Shown here one piece after another: positions 36,878-44,852 of a DNA stretch of 64,000 nucleotides; within the stretch, counting starts at the first letter, position 1; every line of letters starts with the position of its first letter. The DNA lies in contig CM001167.1 in assembly GCA_000212915.1 (NCBI GenBank), positions 2,100,780 to 2,164,779 on the forward strand, given 5' to 3'. The notes below the pieces were generated by a model, which had not been told where the DNA came from, made no database searches, and saw only the letters and a program-made list of their open reading frames with translations. This DNA comes from Bacteroides coprosuis DSM 18011 (GTDB taxonomy: Bacteria; Bacteroidota; Bacteroidia; Bacteroidales; Bacteroidaceae). The translations under genes and the position numbers were made by a program.

Positions 36878-36885
36878 CAAATATA
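36878..36885 (-). promoter_or_regulatory. Putative BREX operon -7 promoter box
   Basis: On the minus strand TATATTTG matches TAnnTTTG exactly, about 40 bp upstream of the brxA ATG. No convincing TTTG at -33 was found. Confidence 0.5.
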
Positions 36886-36962
36886 CTATAAATATTTGGG
36901 CTTTACCCCTAAACCAACTCATCATTCAGATATTCCATTTACACTAAATAGAGATCACTTTC

Positions 36963-37290
36963 TTATTTAATTATTTGATATTCATTAGTTTTATCCACAT
37001 ATCGTACATATTGATTTTGGACTAATATATTCAAGGTTTCTACTACTTTTTGCTCATGCTCTTTCAACATCAACATCATACCAACTAATATTTTCAAAAT
37101 CGGTATAGATATCACAAGCTTCTGGAAAAATAGTTGGTAGAAAGTGAGGGTTAAAAGGCATAGTATCGACATCTAGATTAGCTAGTTGTTCGTCCATTAG
37201 ATTCTGCTTTACAGAGTATTCTACAGCAAGTTTCATATAGTTCCGATATAGAAATAGAAATAGAGCTAGATGTAAAATATTATTATCCAT
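36963..37290 (-). pseudogene. Frameshifted small ORF upstream of brxA, winged-helix-like C-terminus
   Basis: The first frame (37290 to 37054) reads MDNNILHLALFLFLYRNYMK.. and ends ENISWYDVDVERA. A second frame takes over at the same place and continues KEHEQKVVETLNILVQNQYV to IIK at 36963. A single extra base near 37067, after a duplicated ATGTTG, would explain it. The joined protein is about 108 aa. The end resembles the recognition-helix and wing part of a winged-helix domain. It could be a lost regulator of the operon; family not recognised. Confidence 0.55.
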
Positions 37291-37416
37291 CAGATTAGGC
37301 TTGTTTTAAGATTATTTTTTAACTTTAAGGGCTATCTATGAAAGCAGCTGCTAAAAGACTTATAAGCCTTTAGTACAGCTAAAGAAATACAGACACACTA
37401 TACAACTCCAGGAACT

Positions 37417-37782
37417 ATGAATACAGCAAACCTTATATTTACTGCTACTTATGCTAAAACAGGTAAAAGAAGTGGCTATTTTTATGAGCTAAAGCCAATT
37501 GACGACACCAACAACAAAACATCTAACTCCGATAAATATCTTGCTTATAAAGCAATGAAATTGTTTCATAATGACAAAACAATTAAATTAATAGATAATG
37601 AACGCTACAATATAGAGGTGGCCATTAATCCTTTAGAGATAAAAAAATTACACCTTTTAATAAAGCTAACTCTAAACATCCATCAACCAAAGCAATCAGC
37701 AAAAACACCACTTCTACGTGTCATATATGCAAGAAAGAAAACACTCTTTCAAATAGTAAAAACCTTGAATCTCGTTTTTTAA
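37417..37782 (+). CDS. 5' portion of a large gene split at an A7 tract
   Basis: MNTANLIFTATYAKTGKRSG.. reads sensibly to NIEVAINPLEIKK. After the A7 run (37641-37647) this frame turns into unlikely sequence and stops at 37782. The alternative frame is open from 37629 through to 39812. Adding one A (A8) would join the two into one protein of about 798 residues. No family recognised for this part. Confidence 0.55.
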   Translation: MNTANLIFTATYAKTGKRSGYFYELKPIDDTNNKTSNSDKYLAYKAMKLFHNDKTIKLIDNERYNIEVAINPLEIKKLHLLIKLTLNIHQPKQSAKTPLLRVIYARKKTLFQIVKTLNLVF

Positions 37783-37829
37783 AGGATACTCAGGACAATA
37801 CTGTTTCTGACAGTAATTTTTCATCTAGT

Positions 37830-39812
37830 TTGGATACATACATTCAACATATAGAAACGGTGGATTTATCATCACAAGTTAAAGATTATTCTAACACTAA
37901 TATATTCCACCAACTCTCTAATGTTCTAAATTTAATTGATGACACATGTGATATTTCAGCAGCTTTGCAAAAACAAATCACAACTCTTCGCAATAAAATA
38001 ACCATTGATGGAAAACTTTTGAATACATTTATCAGCAACAAAATACCTTTTGGGATAGATACCCAATACAGAGAATTACAAGTATCAGAAATTCTTAATA
38101 TTGAAAATCACTCAGGGGTTATTGATCGTGTAATAAGAGCCTTTGCTCCTTTAGACCCTGATAAACTTCGCCAGGTCATTTTTAAAACAAGGAAACTTAG
38201 ACACAAAGATATTCTCGAAAGTATAGACTCTCAGCCTCGCATCTTCTATACCCCTTATCAAACTATTTTCCATTTACTTTATAAAAAGTACTTCAATTAC
38301 AGCCTGCAGATAGTAAAACTTCCATTTGATGAGTATTGGAACAAAGAAAATGATTTTAATAAGGATAAGTTAGCAACTTGTTATATTGAATTTTTAACCT
38401 TAGCACAAAAACTTAATTTGAGTCATATATTAAAGGATTACAAATTTATAGGCTGGACTTTTAAACATTGTATAGATAAAAAATGGGCTATTCCTGCAGA
38501 AAATCTCCCTATATGGTTAGAAAACTGGGTACAAGAAGAGTCAGAACAACGTAATCTTTTTATTAAAAAGTTAGGTTTTCACACTGTAGATAGTCCAATT
38601 GTTACTTTTAGAAAAGCACTAATCGACCCCAATACTAATCCAAAGAGAAAACAAAAACTATATCAACTGTGCAAACCATTACAAAAAGTACTATGGAACA
38701 CCATTGCATGGCTTAGCCAGTTTGACACTGATATTATCACTAATAATATTCATTTAATTAAACAAATAGAAAGCCAAAGACCTTTAGTTTCTGACCAAAG
38801 AAAATTAGTTATTCCTTTAATAGACCATATTGATGAAGAAAACAAGTACATCTATAAGTTAGAAGAAACATCTCGACATGAAACTTTATATGTTCTTCCA
38901 GAGAATCTCGAATATACTGCAGATCTATATTCCATAATAAAAGAACAAATGGGTACCATTAAAATAACTGACCATTTTTGTGATAAGTACACCAGCTATT
39001 TTAAAAAAGAAGTTATTGAAGTACACAAACGCATTGACTTAGAAGATTTAACAAAAAATTCTACTTCTTGGAGTGCACCTTTTTATCAGACATGGATTTA
39101 TAAGATTAAATATCCTATTTATATTTATCAAGGGGATAAAATTCCTCACAAATTAGTTTATAAAAATGTTATTCTAAAAAAACAGAGTTATGGCTCTCAA
39201 GTTTATATTGATGGGAAATACTTTATTACCAATAAATTAAAACATTCTATTTTAGGAAACATCAAACATTATTTACCTAAAGATGCTTTAGATGATTTAA
39301 AAGAATGGCATTATAAAACCTTAAAAGATCCTTCTCTACTTGATTATTTATTCTTTAAATCAGATTATATAATTGAAAAACTAATTAAAGAAAGACTCGG
39401 TTTTTCTCTTGATCAACAAAAAAGTAGCAAACTCCGACCTTTCTGCCAAGCTATATACCATCTATCTAATCTAGGATATGATCTAAAACGTCTCAACAGA
39501 GAAGGGGCTTTACTTACAAATATCATAACCATCACAGGTAGTAAAATAAAGTGCTTAGTTCAATGTGCTAAGGAAGAAACGCTTCAGCTCTCACCTGAGT
39601 ATTGGCATCTCCTTAGCTCTCCCAATACAACTCTTTTAGTTGTTTTCCCCCAGAATAGGTCTAGATTATTTACAAGTCAAGAGGATTTATTAAAAGACTC
39701 TTTATTTAAACACATTCAAGTGATTATTCCAAAACCTAATACACCCGAAGAGATGAATGAGCTATTAGAAAAAGTAAAATTTAGGAAGAAAATAATTCTA
39801 AAACCTGATTAA
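37830..39812 (+). CDS. Large unrecognised protein beside BREX (main portion of the split gene)
   Basis: 660 aa from a TTG at 37830, but the same frame is open back to 37629. That extension includes a CHICKK zinc-knuckle-like CxxC, so the TTG is probably not the true start. The protein is soluble, lysine-rich and highly charged. It has long helical parts in the first half (LDPDKLRQVIFKTRKLRHKD) and a beta-rich part near 410-450. Its C-terminal region (SKIKCLVQCAKEETLQL..TTLLVVFPQNRSRLF) has the look of an alpha/beta nuclease-like fold, without assignable catalytic residues. Divergent from the BREX operon. Function unknown. Confidence 0.6.
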   Translation: MDTYIQHIETVDLSSQVKDYSNTNIFHQLSNVLNLIDDTCDISAALQKQITTLRNKITIDGKLLNTFISNKIPFGIDTQYRELQVSEILNIENHSGVIDRVIRAFAPLDPDKLRQVIFKTRKLRHKDILESIDSQPRIFYTPYQTIFHLLYKKYFNYSLQIVKLPFDEYWNKENDFNKDKLATCYIEFLTLAQKLNLSHILKDYKFIGWTFKHCIDKKWAIPAENLPIWLENWVQEESEQRNLFIKKLGFHTVDSPIVTFRKALIDPNTNPKRKQKLYQLCKPLQKVLWNTIAWLSQFDTDIITNNIHLIKQIESQRPLVSDQRKLVIPLIDHIDEENKYIYKLEETSRHETLYVLPENLEYTADLYSIIKEQMGTIKITDHFCDKYTSYFKKEVIEVHKRIDLEDLTKNSTSWSAPFYQTWIYKIKYPIYIYQGDKIPHKLVYKNVILKKQSYGSQVYIDGKYFITNKLKHSILGNIKHYLPKDALDDLKEWHYKTLKDPSLLDYLFFKSDYIIEKLIKERLGFSLDQQKSSKLRPFCQAIYHLSNLGYDLKRLNREGALLTNIITITGSKIKCLVQCAKEETLQLSPEYWHLLSSPNTTLLVVFPQNRSRLFTSQEDLLKDSLFKHIQVIIPKPNTPEEMNELLEKVKFRKKIILKPD

Positions 39813-39980
39813 GTTTTAGGAAAGTATAATTGTCCTTGGCTACTCGTTATCGCAATTATTATAGCTATAAATCAAAAAACAACTACTTTATTAAGTGTTA
39901 ACAACCAACCCCAAAATCTTAAACCATGTTATAAAACATGTTTAGAAGGCAGATCAATTAGGATGTTTCGCCAAAAACCC

Positions 39981-40056
39981 TACCTTTGCAACTGTGTTTT
40001 TCATAGTATTAGATTTAAGGTTAACAAGATTGGAGCAAAGTGTTGCTCCTTTTTTT
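39981..40056 (+). ncRNA. Putative small RNA or orphan leader, second copy of the GGAGCA-hairpin module
   Basis: A -7 box TACCTTTG (39981-39988, exact TAnnTTTG) is followed by about 65 nt without an ORF, containing CATAGTATTAGATTTAAGGT. A hairpin GGAGCAA/TTGCTCC (40032-40049) and seven T (40050-40056) end it. The order of promoter, GTATTAG, AAGGTT and GGAGCA terminator hairpin is the same as in the minus-strand module at 5847-5936. It may be an sRNA or an attenuated leader that lost its gene. Confidence 0.55.
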
Positions 40057-40150
40057 ATGCCTATAAGCCTGCTTTCTCTCCCCTCTCCACATCAAATATT
40101 TATCCATTTCTACTCCGTATAATTATACGCTTATTTCTGCACATTATTTT

Positions 40151-40238
40151 GACACCGATATAACGACGTCATAACCTAGTCAAAAAGATGACATGACACC
40201 GACATGTTGAGTTCTTGACACCGACATAAAAAAAGGCC
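40151..40238 (+). repeat. 22-bp tandem repeat element, copy C (four units)
   Basis: Units start at 40151, 40173, 40195 and 40217. Units 1, 3 and 4 carry GACACCGAYA; unit 2 is degenerate (AACCTAGTCA) but in register. It lies between convergent genes at the right edge of the BREX region. The last unit runs into the terminator hairpin. Confidence 0.9.
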
Positions 40239-40257
40239 TACTTGCGTAGACCTTTTT
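40229..40257. terminator. Bidirectional terminator overlapping repeat copy C
   Basis: AAAAAGG.CTAC pairs with GTAG.CCTTTTT around TTGC, with A- and T-tracts on both sides. It serves the minus-strand gene at 40295. Confidence 0.8.
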
Positions 40258-40294
40258 AGCTTTATCTTTATGTATAAATATTACTTTTGAGAAA

Positions 40295-40807
40295 TCACTT
40301 CATCATGCTCATCATGGCAGCCATCTGGTTGATCATAGCCACAGTAGATTCTATGTGCTCTTTATAAGAAGCATCAGATAAACTACCTTCTACACGGAAT
40401 ACAGTCGATTTGTTGTTTTTATCTACTACTACGATATAAGCTTTATCCCAATTTTTACTGCCTTTATGTCCTAAAATGGTAATAAGCGTATTATCGGGTA
40501 ATTTTTGATTAAAAATAGGTACAAAGGGCTGATCTATTTTAAGATTGGCCATATCTGCACGTAGAACCTTAGCTACTTCTGCTGATGAAGATTCAAAACC
40601 CTCTCCTTTTTTGACAGATAAGTCGGCTATGCCCGATTCTTCTCTAATTTCAGCATTATCTTTTTCGGTTGCTATTTTTTCTTCCCACTTTACCAATTCC
40701 GACTTTTGGTAATCTTTTTTCCACTTCTCAAACAGATCATTGATATTACCAGCAAAGAGCATGGGTGTGCAAACTAGCAACATGACCAACAGGTTTATTC
40801 TTTTCAT
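40295..40807 (-). CDS. Exported protein of the sigma/DUF4252 operon
   Basis: 170 aa with a signal peptide (MLLVCTPMLFAG). The mature part is charged with a beta-rich middle (DKAYIVVVDKNNKSTVFRVE) and a methionine-rich end (MINQMAAMMSMMK). Size and gene order suggest a member of, or partner to, the DUF4252 proteins upstream, but the family match is not certain. Last gene of the five-gene cluster 42864-40295. Confidence 0.65.
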   Translation of the reverse strand: MKRINLLVMLLVCTPMLFAGNINDLFEKWKKDYQKSELVKWEEKIATEKDNAEIREESGIADLSVKKGEGFESSSAEVAKVLRADMANLKIDQPFVPIFNQKLPDNTLITILGHKGSKNWDKAYIVVVDKNNKSTVFRVEGSLSDASYKEHIESTVAMINQMAAMMSMMK

Positions 40808-40903
40808 AGTTTAATTGTATTGATTCATAACTTAATTATTAGGAACAAAGATATCAATATATGGCAGTTAAATTAAATTTATTTCAATTCTTTTTTCAAC
40901 TCA

Positions 40904-41389
40904 CTATTTTACCTGCTCCATCATCCCTTTCAGGTCTTCTATCTTAAAGGTTCCACTCATAGAAATGAAGCTGATTTCATCGGTCTCATCTACAAACAGA
41001 ATTAATTGAGCATAGTCTTTCTTTCCTTTAGGTTCGATAAAGTAGATGAGCGTTTTTTCATCATCTTCTTTCACACTCATAATGGGCATTACACTCACTT
41101 TATCGAGATAGGTTTGTATTTTTTGACGCATCTCTTTGGTAGATTGTGCTGTCTCGGAGTTTAATATTTGAATTGATTTTAGTTTGGACAAGATGCCCTT
41201 CACATCAAAGTTGTCTATATCAATCATATCACTGTTTCCACCTATCAAGCTAAGCATTGTTTCGGATATGATAACTGAAGTTACTCCTTTTATATTCGAT
41301 AGATCTTGAAAGAACTTATCATTCTGTGCTTTTAATGGTAGTGTTATAAAGAGTAATAACAAAACCATATATCTTCCTATTTTCTTCAT
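40904..41389 (-). CDS. DUF4252-type exported protein
   Basis: 161 aa with a signal peptide ending LPLKAQ. The mature protein reads KFFQDLSNIKGVTSVIISET at the start and LILFVDETDEISFISMSG near the end, the two recognisable segments of DUF4252. These small secreted proteins accompany ECF sigma/anti-sigma pairs in Bacteroidetes; function unknown. Its start overlaps the stop of the anti-sigma-like gene (ATGA, 41386-41389). Confidence 0.75.
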   Translation of the reverse strand: MKKIGRYMVLLLLFITLPLKAQNDKFFQDLSNIKGVTSVIISETMLSLIGGNSDMIDIDNFDVKGILSKLKSIQILNSETAQSTKEMRQKIQTYLDKVSVMPIMSVKEDDEKTLIYFIEPKGKKDYAQLILFVDETDEISFISMSGTFKIEDLKGMMEQVK

Positions 41390-41913
41390 TTTTGCTTTAT
41401 TACTTTGTTTAAAACTCGATTGACCTCTTGAATCTGATTATCTGCTTTTTGTACTCCTCGTATTCCTTTATGAAAAGTATCCGAAAAAGCTAATAGTACC
41501 TCTTTGGTTAGTTCTGCTGTATCCTCGGGGGTTAATTGAACGTGAGCCAGTGAAGGTGTTTCTTGGGGTTGCACTCCATCTAGAGTGATATTCAACCCGA
41601 TAAGCAATGCCAAAGAGGCGGCTGTTGCTAGGGCAAACCGATACCAGCTAGCCAGTTTGTTACCTTTGGGGGTAGATGATGACTTCTCTATTTCTTCATC
41701 GAGCCAAGTGTCCAACTTCGCATTGAAATGGGCAGGTATTTCTACATCTGCTTCGAGCCAAGACAGGGATTGAAAGAGTTGGACTTCTTCGGGATAAGAA
41801 TCTGCCAATTCAGAGTGTTCCGCAAAAAACAGCATCAACTCTTGCTCCTCGTCGAGAGAAGTTTCTCCTGCATAAAAGGCAGCTAACAATTGATCTAATC
41901 TTTCTTTATTCAT
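41386..41913 (-). CDS. Putative anti-sigma factor, single-span membrane protein
   Basis: 175 aa. The N-terminal cytosolic part (MNKERLDQLLAAFYAGETSLDEEQELMLFF) resembles the sigma-binding start of Bacteroidetes anti-sigma proteins. One transmembrane helix lies at about 89-107 (WYRFALATAASLALLIG), followed by a periplasmic tail. It overlaps the sigma gene by eight bases. The role is inferred from coupling and layout. Confidence 0.75.
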   Translation of the reverse strand: MNKERLDQLLAAFYAGETSLDEEQELMLFFAEHSELADSYPEEVQLFQSLSWLEADVEIPAHFNAKLDTWLDEEIEKSSSTPKGNKLASWYRFALATAASLALLIGLNITLDGVQPQETPSLAHVQLTPEDTAELTKEVLLAFSDTFHKGIRGVQKADNQIQEVNRVLNKVIKQK

Positions 41914-42406
41914 AGCGGTTCAACTCCTCCTTTAGTTCTTTTCTTAACCTTGATAATATCACTTTTACATTCACCTCTGTGAGACTCAGCTGCTGAGCAA
42001 TTTCTTTTATACTCAATCCTTGTTGATGCCGACACACAAAAACATTTCGTTGGACCGAGGGTAAGGTTTCAAGCCATCGCATCATCACTTTCAACTGATA
42101 CTTGGCTTGCATTTGTTGCTCAGCAGGCGAATCCTTGCTGGGAATAACAGCCTCATCAATAGAGATGCTATACCCTTTTCTCTGACGAGTTCGAAGCATA
42201 TCGAGGGATATGTTTTTAACCAAAGTAGTGCAGTATGCCTCACTATTGCGTATGGCATCTAGGCTATCTTTGATTCCCCACAACTTCACATAAGTTTCTT
42301 GCACGGCATCTTCTGCATCTTCACTGTGTTTGAGTAGGCAAAAGGCAACACGGTACAGTTTTAACTTATGGGGTAAGTATTCTGCTTTAAACTCGTTGGC
42401 TGTCAT
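41906..42406 (-). CDS. ECF-type RNA polymerase sigma factor
   Basis: 166 aa. Region 2: LKLYRVAFCLLKHSEDAEDAV, QETYVKLWGIKDSL, and AYCTTLVKNISLDMLR. Region 4 helix-turn-helix: VFVCRHQQGLSIKEIAQQLS then LTEVNVKVILSRLRKEL. It overlaps the upstream DUF4252 gene and the downstream anti-sigma gene, so the whole set is one coupled operon. Confidence 0.93.
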   Translation of the reverse strand: MTANEFKAEYLPHKLKLYRVAFCLLKHSEDAEDAVQETYVKLWGIKDSLDAIRNSEAYCTTLVKNISLDMLRTRQRKGYSISIDEAVIPSKDSPAEQQMQAKYQLKVMMRWLETLPSVQRNVFVCRHQQGLSIKEIAQQLSLTEVNVKVILSRLRKELKEELNRYE

Positions 42407-42864
42407 TTATTCAAATAATAGTTTACAAAGCCTAGGTTGTTTGAATCTAGACTTCCTTTTAGCCATACCAGCGCACCCTCATCTTCTTCACCACTCAAGA
42501 TTACCATCTCACTGATGACATGGTCTTTGGCTTTGATCAAGATATGAGCGAACTCATCCTCCTCTACACTCTTCACTAAGGTTTCATACTCTCCATCGGG
42601 TTTTATGGCTTCAATATCTTTATTAAAAGCTTGGATTAAACTTTTATCACACTCATCTAAACTAAGTATCTGAATTTCTTCAATTCCATATTGCTGAACA
42701 TCTTTGCCCATAGAAGAAAGCATCTTCTTATCTAGATTAAGCACGGTTACATCGGGTTTACCTTTGTATTTATCAATCAATTTGGTAAAGTTTTGTGCTT
42801 TGAGCAAAGGAGTACAAAGCACGAACAACAAGAGGATATATAACTTTTTCATATTATCTGACAT
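42403..42864 (-). CDS. DUF4252-type exported protein, first gene of the sigma operon
   Basis: 153 aa with a signal peptide (LLFVCTPLLKAQ). Mature segments KFTKLIDKYKG-like start, VLNLDKKMLSSMGKDVQ, and VILSGEEDEGALVWLKGSL fit DUF4252. It precedes the sigma gene with a four-base overlap, an unusual order that places an effector or target ahead of its likely regulator. Confidence 0.75.
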   Translation of the reverse strand: MSDNMKKLYILLLFVLCTPLLKAQNFTKLIDKYKGKPDVTVLNLDKKMLSSMGKDVQQYGIEEIQILSLDECDKSLIQAFNKDIEAIKPDGEYETLVKSVEEDEFAHILIKAKDHVISEMVILSGEEDEGALVWLKGSLDSNNLGFVNYYLNK

Positions 42865-42981
42865 TTTAAATTTGATTCTATTTCTTTTTTAGAGGCCTTC
42901 TATGAAGAAGACGCATCTCTATGAAAAAGGTTACAGCTAGAGCACTATTATTTTAGAAGAAAATGGAATGCTAGGTATCCA

Positions 42982-43407
42982 TCACAACCCTTTGTAATAA
43001 TTCCAACTCATATTCAAAGCCAAAAGGAGAAATAGAAGGATGAGATAGATGGGTTTCCACTGTTTTTTCATTGCTGGGAGAAAGGTTTCACGTCCTTGGA
43101 TGACATCTCGCAGCATCCACAAGGCACTGCATAAGATAAGAAGATGAGTAAGGAGTGCCAAAGGGTTTGTCCAGAGGGCTTCGCTCCAATGCCCTTGCAG
43201 CATCAAGAGGGTAGCCCGTGTTGTGCCACATGCAGGGCACGGTATATGATAAATGGTTTTAAAGGGGCAATACGTCAGGCGAGAAGCGACTTCGGGAAAT
43301 AGAAAGAAAAAAAGGTATCCACAGCCTAGTAATACAAGGGCTATGATATACCTTTTTCTAAATTTTAAATCTGTGGGATTAACGAGCATTTTGTAAAAAC
43401 AGTTCAT
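42982..43407 (-). CDS. DUF2752 membrane protein
   Basis: 141 aa with three transmembrane segments. The family signature is clear: YCPFKTIYHIPCPACGTTRA, then LLMLQGHWSEALWTNPLALL. Its start overlaps the TM2-domain gene by 29 bp; an internal ATG at 43389 would reduce this. Function unknown; often encoded with TM2 proteins, as here. Confidence 0.82.
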   Translation of the reverse strand: MNCFYKMLVNPTDLKFRKRYIIALVLLGCGYLFFFLFPEVASRLTYCPFKTIYHIPCPACGTTRATLLMLQGHWSEALWTNPLALLTHLLILCSALWMLRDVIQGRETFLPAMKKQWKPIYLILLFLLLALNMSWNYYKGL

Positions 43408-43771
43408 AGTTTTTCTCTTTGGTTTTATCCATAATCAAAAACCAATCGATAATAGTCCAAACACCCAAACCACCACAAGTTATTAGTTTTAAGATGCCAA
43501 GTCCTATATCTCCCAACATAAATCGGTCTATTCCCAAAGAACCAACAAAGATGGAGATGATCAACATCACGATAGGGTTCTTATACGGAAGTATTTGCAA
43601 TAATCTAAATTTATCATCATCCACATGAGCTAGCTGATCTCGCATAACAAATAGGTGTTGAGACGTAAATTTATCATTCATCGTTGAGATAAAAAGGTCA
43701 ATTCTAGTTTGATCCATACTCTTGTTTATTAAATATATTATTCGTTTGAGTGTAAAAATAAGGTATTCCAC
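43379..43771 (-). CDS. TM2 domain-containing membrane protein
   Basis: 130 aa. A charged N-terminus is followed by a hairpin of two transmembrane helices with the TM2 signature: IFVGSLGIDRFMLGDIGLGI, then LITCGGLGVWTIIDWFLIM. Forms a unit with the DUF2752 gene. Biochemical role unknown. Confidence 0.85.
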   Translation of the reverse strand: MEYLIFTLKRIIYLINKSMDQTRIDLFISTMNDKFTSQHLFVMRDQLAHVDDDKFRLLQILPYKNPIVMLIISIFVGSLGIDRFMLGDIGLGILKLITCGGLGVWTIIDWFLIMDKTKEKNYELFLQNAR

Positions 43772-43878
43772 TCACTTATAGCAAGAATAGTACACCTATT
43801 ATTATAATAAAGTATTATTTGCTTACAATTCTTCTTAAAAGAGAGGTTTTCCATTACAAATGAGAGGCAATAAGTCCC

Positions 43879-44562
43879 TCATTCTTCATCGGAGAGGCGC
43901 ATTCTATCGAGCAGGGTAATGCATCTATTCTGAACGGATATCAAACCGAGGTCTTCTAGCTCGGTTAGTGAACGGATCAACGACTGCCTACTCACTCCAA
44001 ATTTATCGGCCAACTCCTGCCTAGTGAGTTTCAACTCTATTTGATCACTATCTCCATGGGCTTCAGATAAGGTTAGGAAGAATTGTGCCAACTTTCCCCT
44101 CAAGCTCCTCAGAGAAAGGAAGTGAATCTTATCACTCAAAAAGCGATTCACATCGGATACAATACGAATAAAGTTGAACAGCAACCGATCATTTCCCTGA
44201 ATAGCACGCAGAAACTCTTGTTTGTTCATCTTGAGCAAGACAACATCATCATCGGGAATCACATTGACAGGAAACACGTTTTCTGTTGCAAAGAGCATAG
44301 CAGGAGCAAGAATTCGTCCTTCTCCCATCTTCTCAATCTGAATAAACTTACCCGAGTCGGATACCATTCGGGCTATTACATTCCCCTTCAATACCACGAG
44401 CAAATGCGTACACGAATCTCCCATCAAAGCAATAACATCGTGTTTGGTATATTCTTCGATTTTGTAATTATAGAGTGTCAAGAAGTTTTCAATTCCTCCT
44501 TGAAACATGCCCTCGAATAAAGAAGACCGAGAGAGAACCTCTCTTATTTTTTGCTCATCCAT
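43879..44562 (-). CDS. hcpR: Crp/Fnr-family regulator, HcpR type
   Basis: 227 aa. An N-terminal cyclic-nucleotide-fold sensor domain (residues 10-125), a dimerisation helix, and a C-terminal winged helix-turn-helix with LTRQELADKFGVSRQSLIRS near 183. It lacks FNR-type N-terminal cysteines. It is divergent from hcp with a palindromic site between, the same pairing known from Porphyromonas gingivalis, where HcpR activates hcp under nitric oxide stress. The name rests on that context. Confidence 0.82.
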   Translation of the reverse strand: MDEQKIREVLSRSSLFEGMFQGGIENFLTLYNYKIEEYTKHDVIALMGDSCTHLLVVLKGNVIARMVSDSGKFIQIEKMGEGRILAPAMLFATENVFPVNVIPDDDVVLLKMNKQEFLRAIQGNDRLLFNFIRIVSDVNRFLSDKIHFLSLRSLRGKLAQFFLTLSEAHGDSDQIELKLTRQELADKFGVSRQSLIRSLTELEDLGLISVQNRCITLLDRMRLSDEE

Positions 44563-44766
44563 AATGCACTATATGATCAGTTTACTATTTAAAGTTGGAA
44601 AGATATAGAAACCTAAGTAGAAGAGATAATTTTTTTGATTCTTTAATGGAATAACTCGATACAAAACCAAGTAAATAATGTTAGATACAGAAGAATAGTG
44701 CTTTCGTTCTATCTGGTTATCGAACTTGGAGAGAAGGAATAAAGATTTTTAAATGATTTTATAGAA

Positions 44767-44782
44767 TGTCACATAGGCGACA
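44767..44782 (+). promoter_or_regulatory. Putative HcpR operator in front of hcp
   Basis: TGTCAC-ATAG-GCGACA is a 6-4-6 palindrome with one mismatch. Downstream, TTACTTTG (44804-44811) is one base from TAnnTTTG. If transcription starts near 44818 the operator centre lies at about -43, the usual position for a Crp/Fnr activator. Confidence 0.65.
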
Positions 44783-44852
44783 GTTATTCCCCTTACCATT
44801 GCATTACTTTGCTATACAATTTAGAATATCAACAATATAAAGTATACAGATT

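Noticed and set aside
37417-39812. Split gene considered as a sacsin-like/NO VEIN ATPase or known BREX accessory
   Set aside because: No GHKL ATPase motifs or other family signatures could be found, so no name is given.
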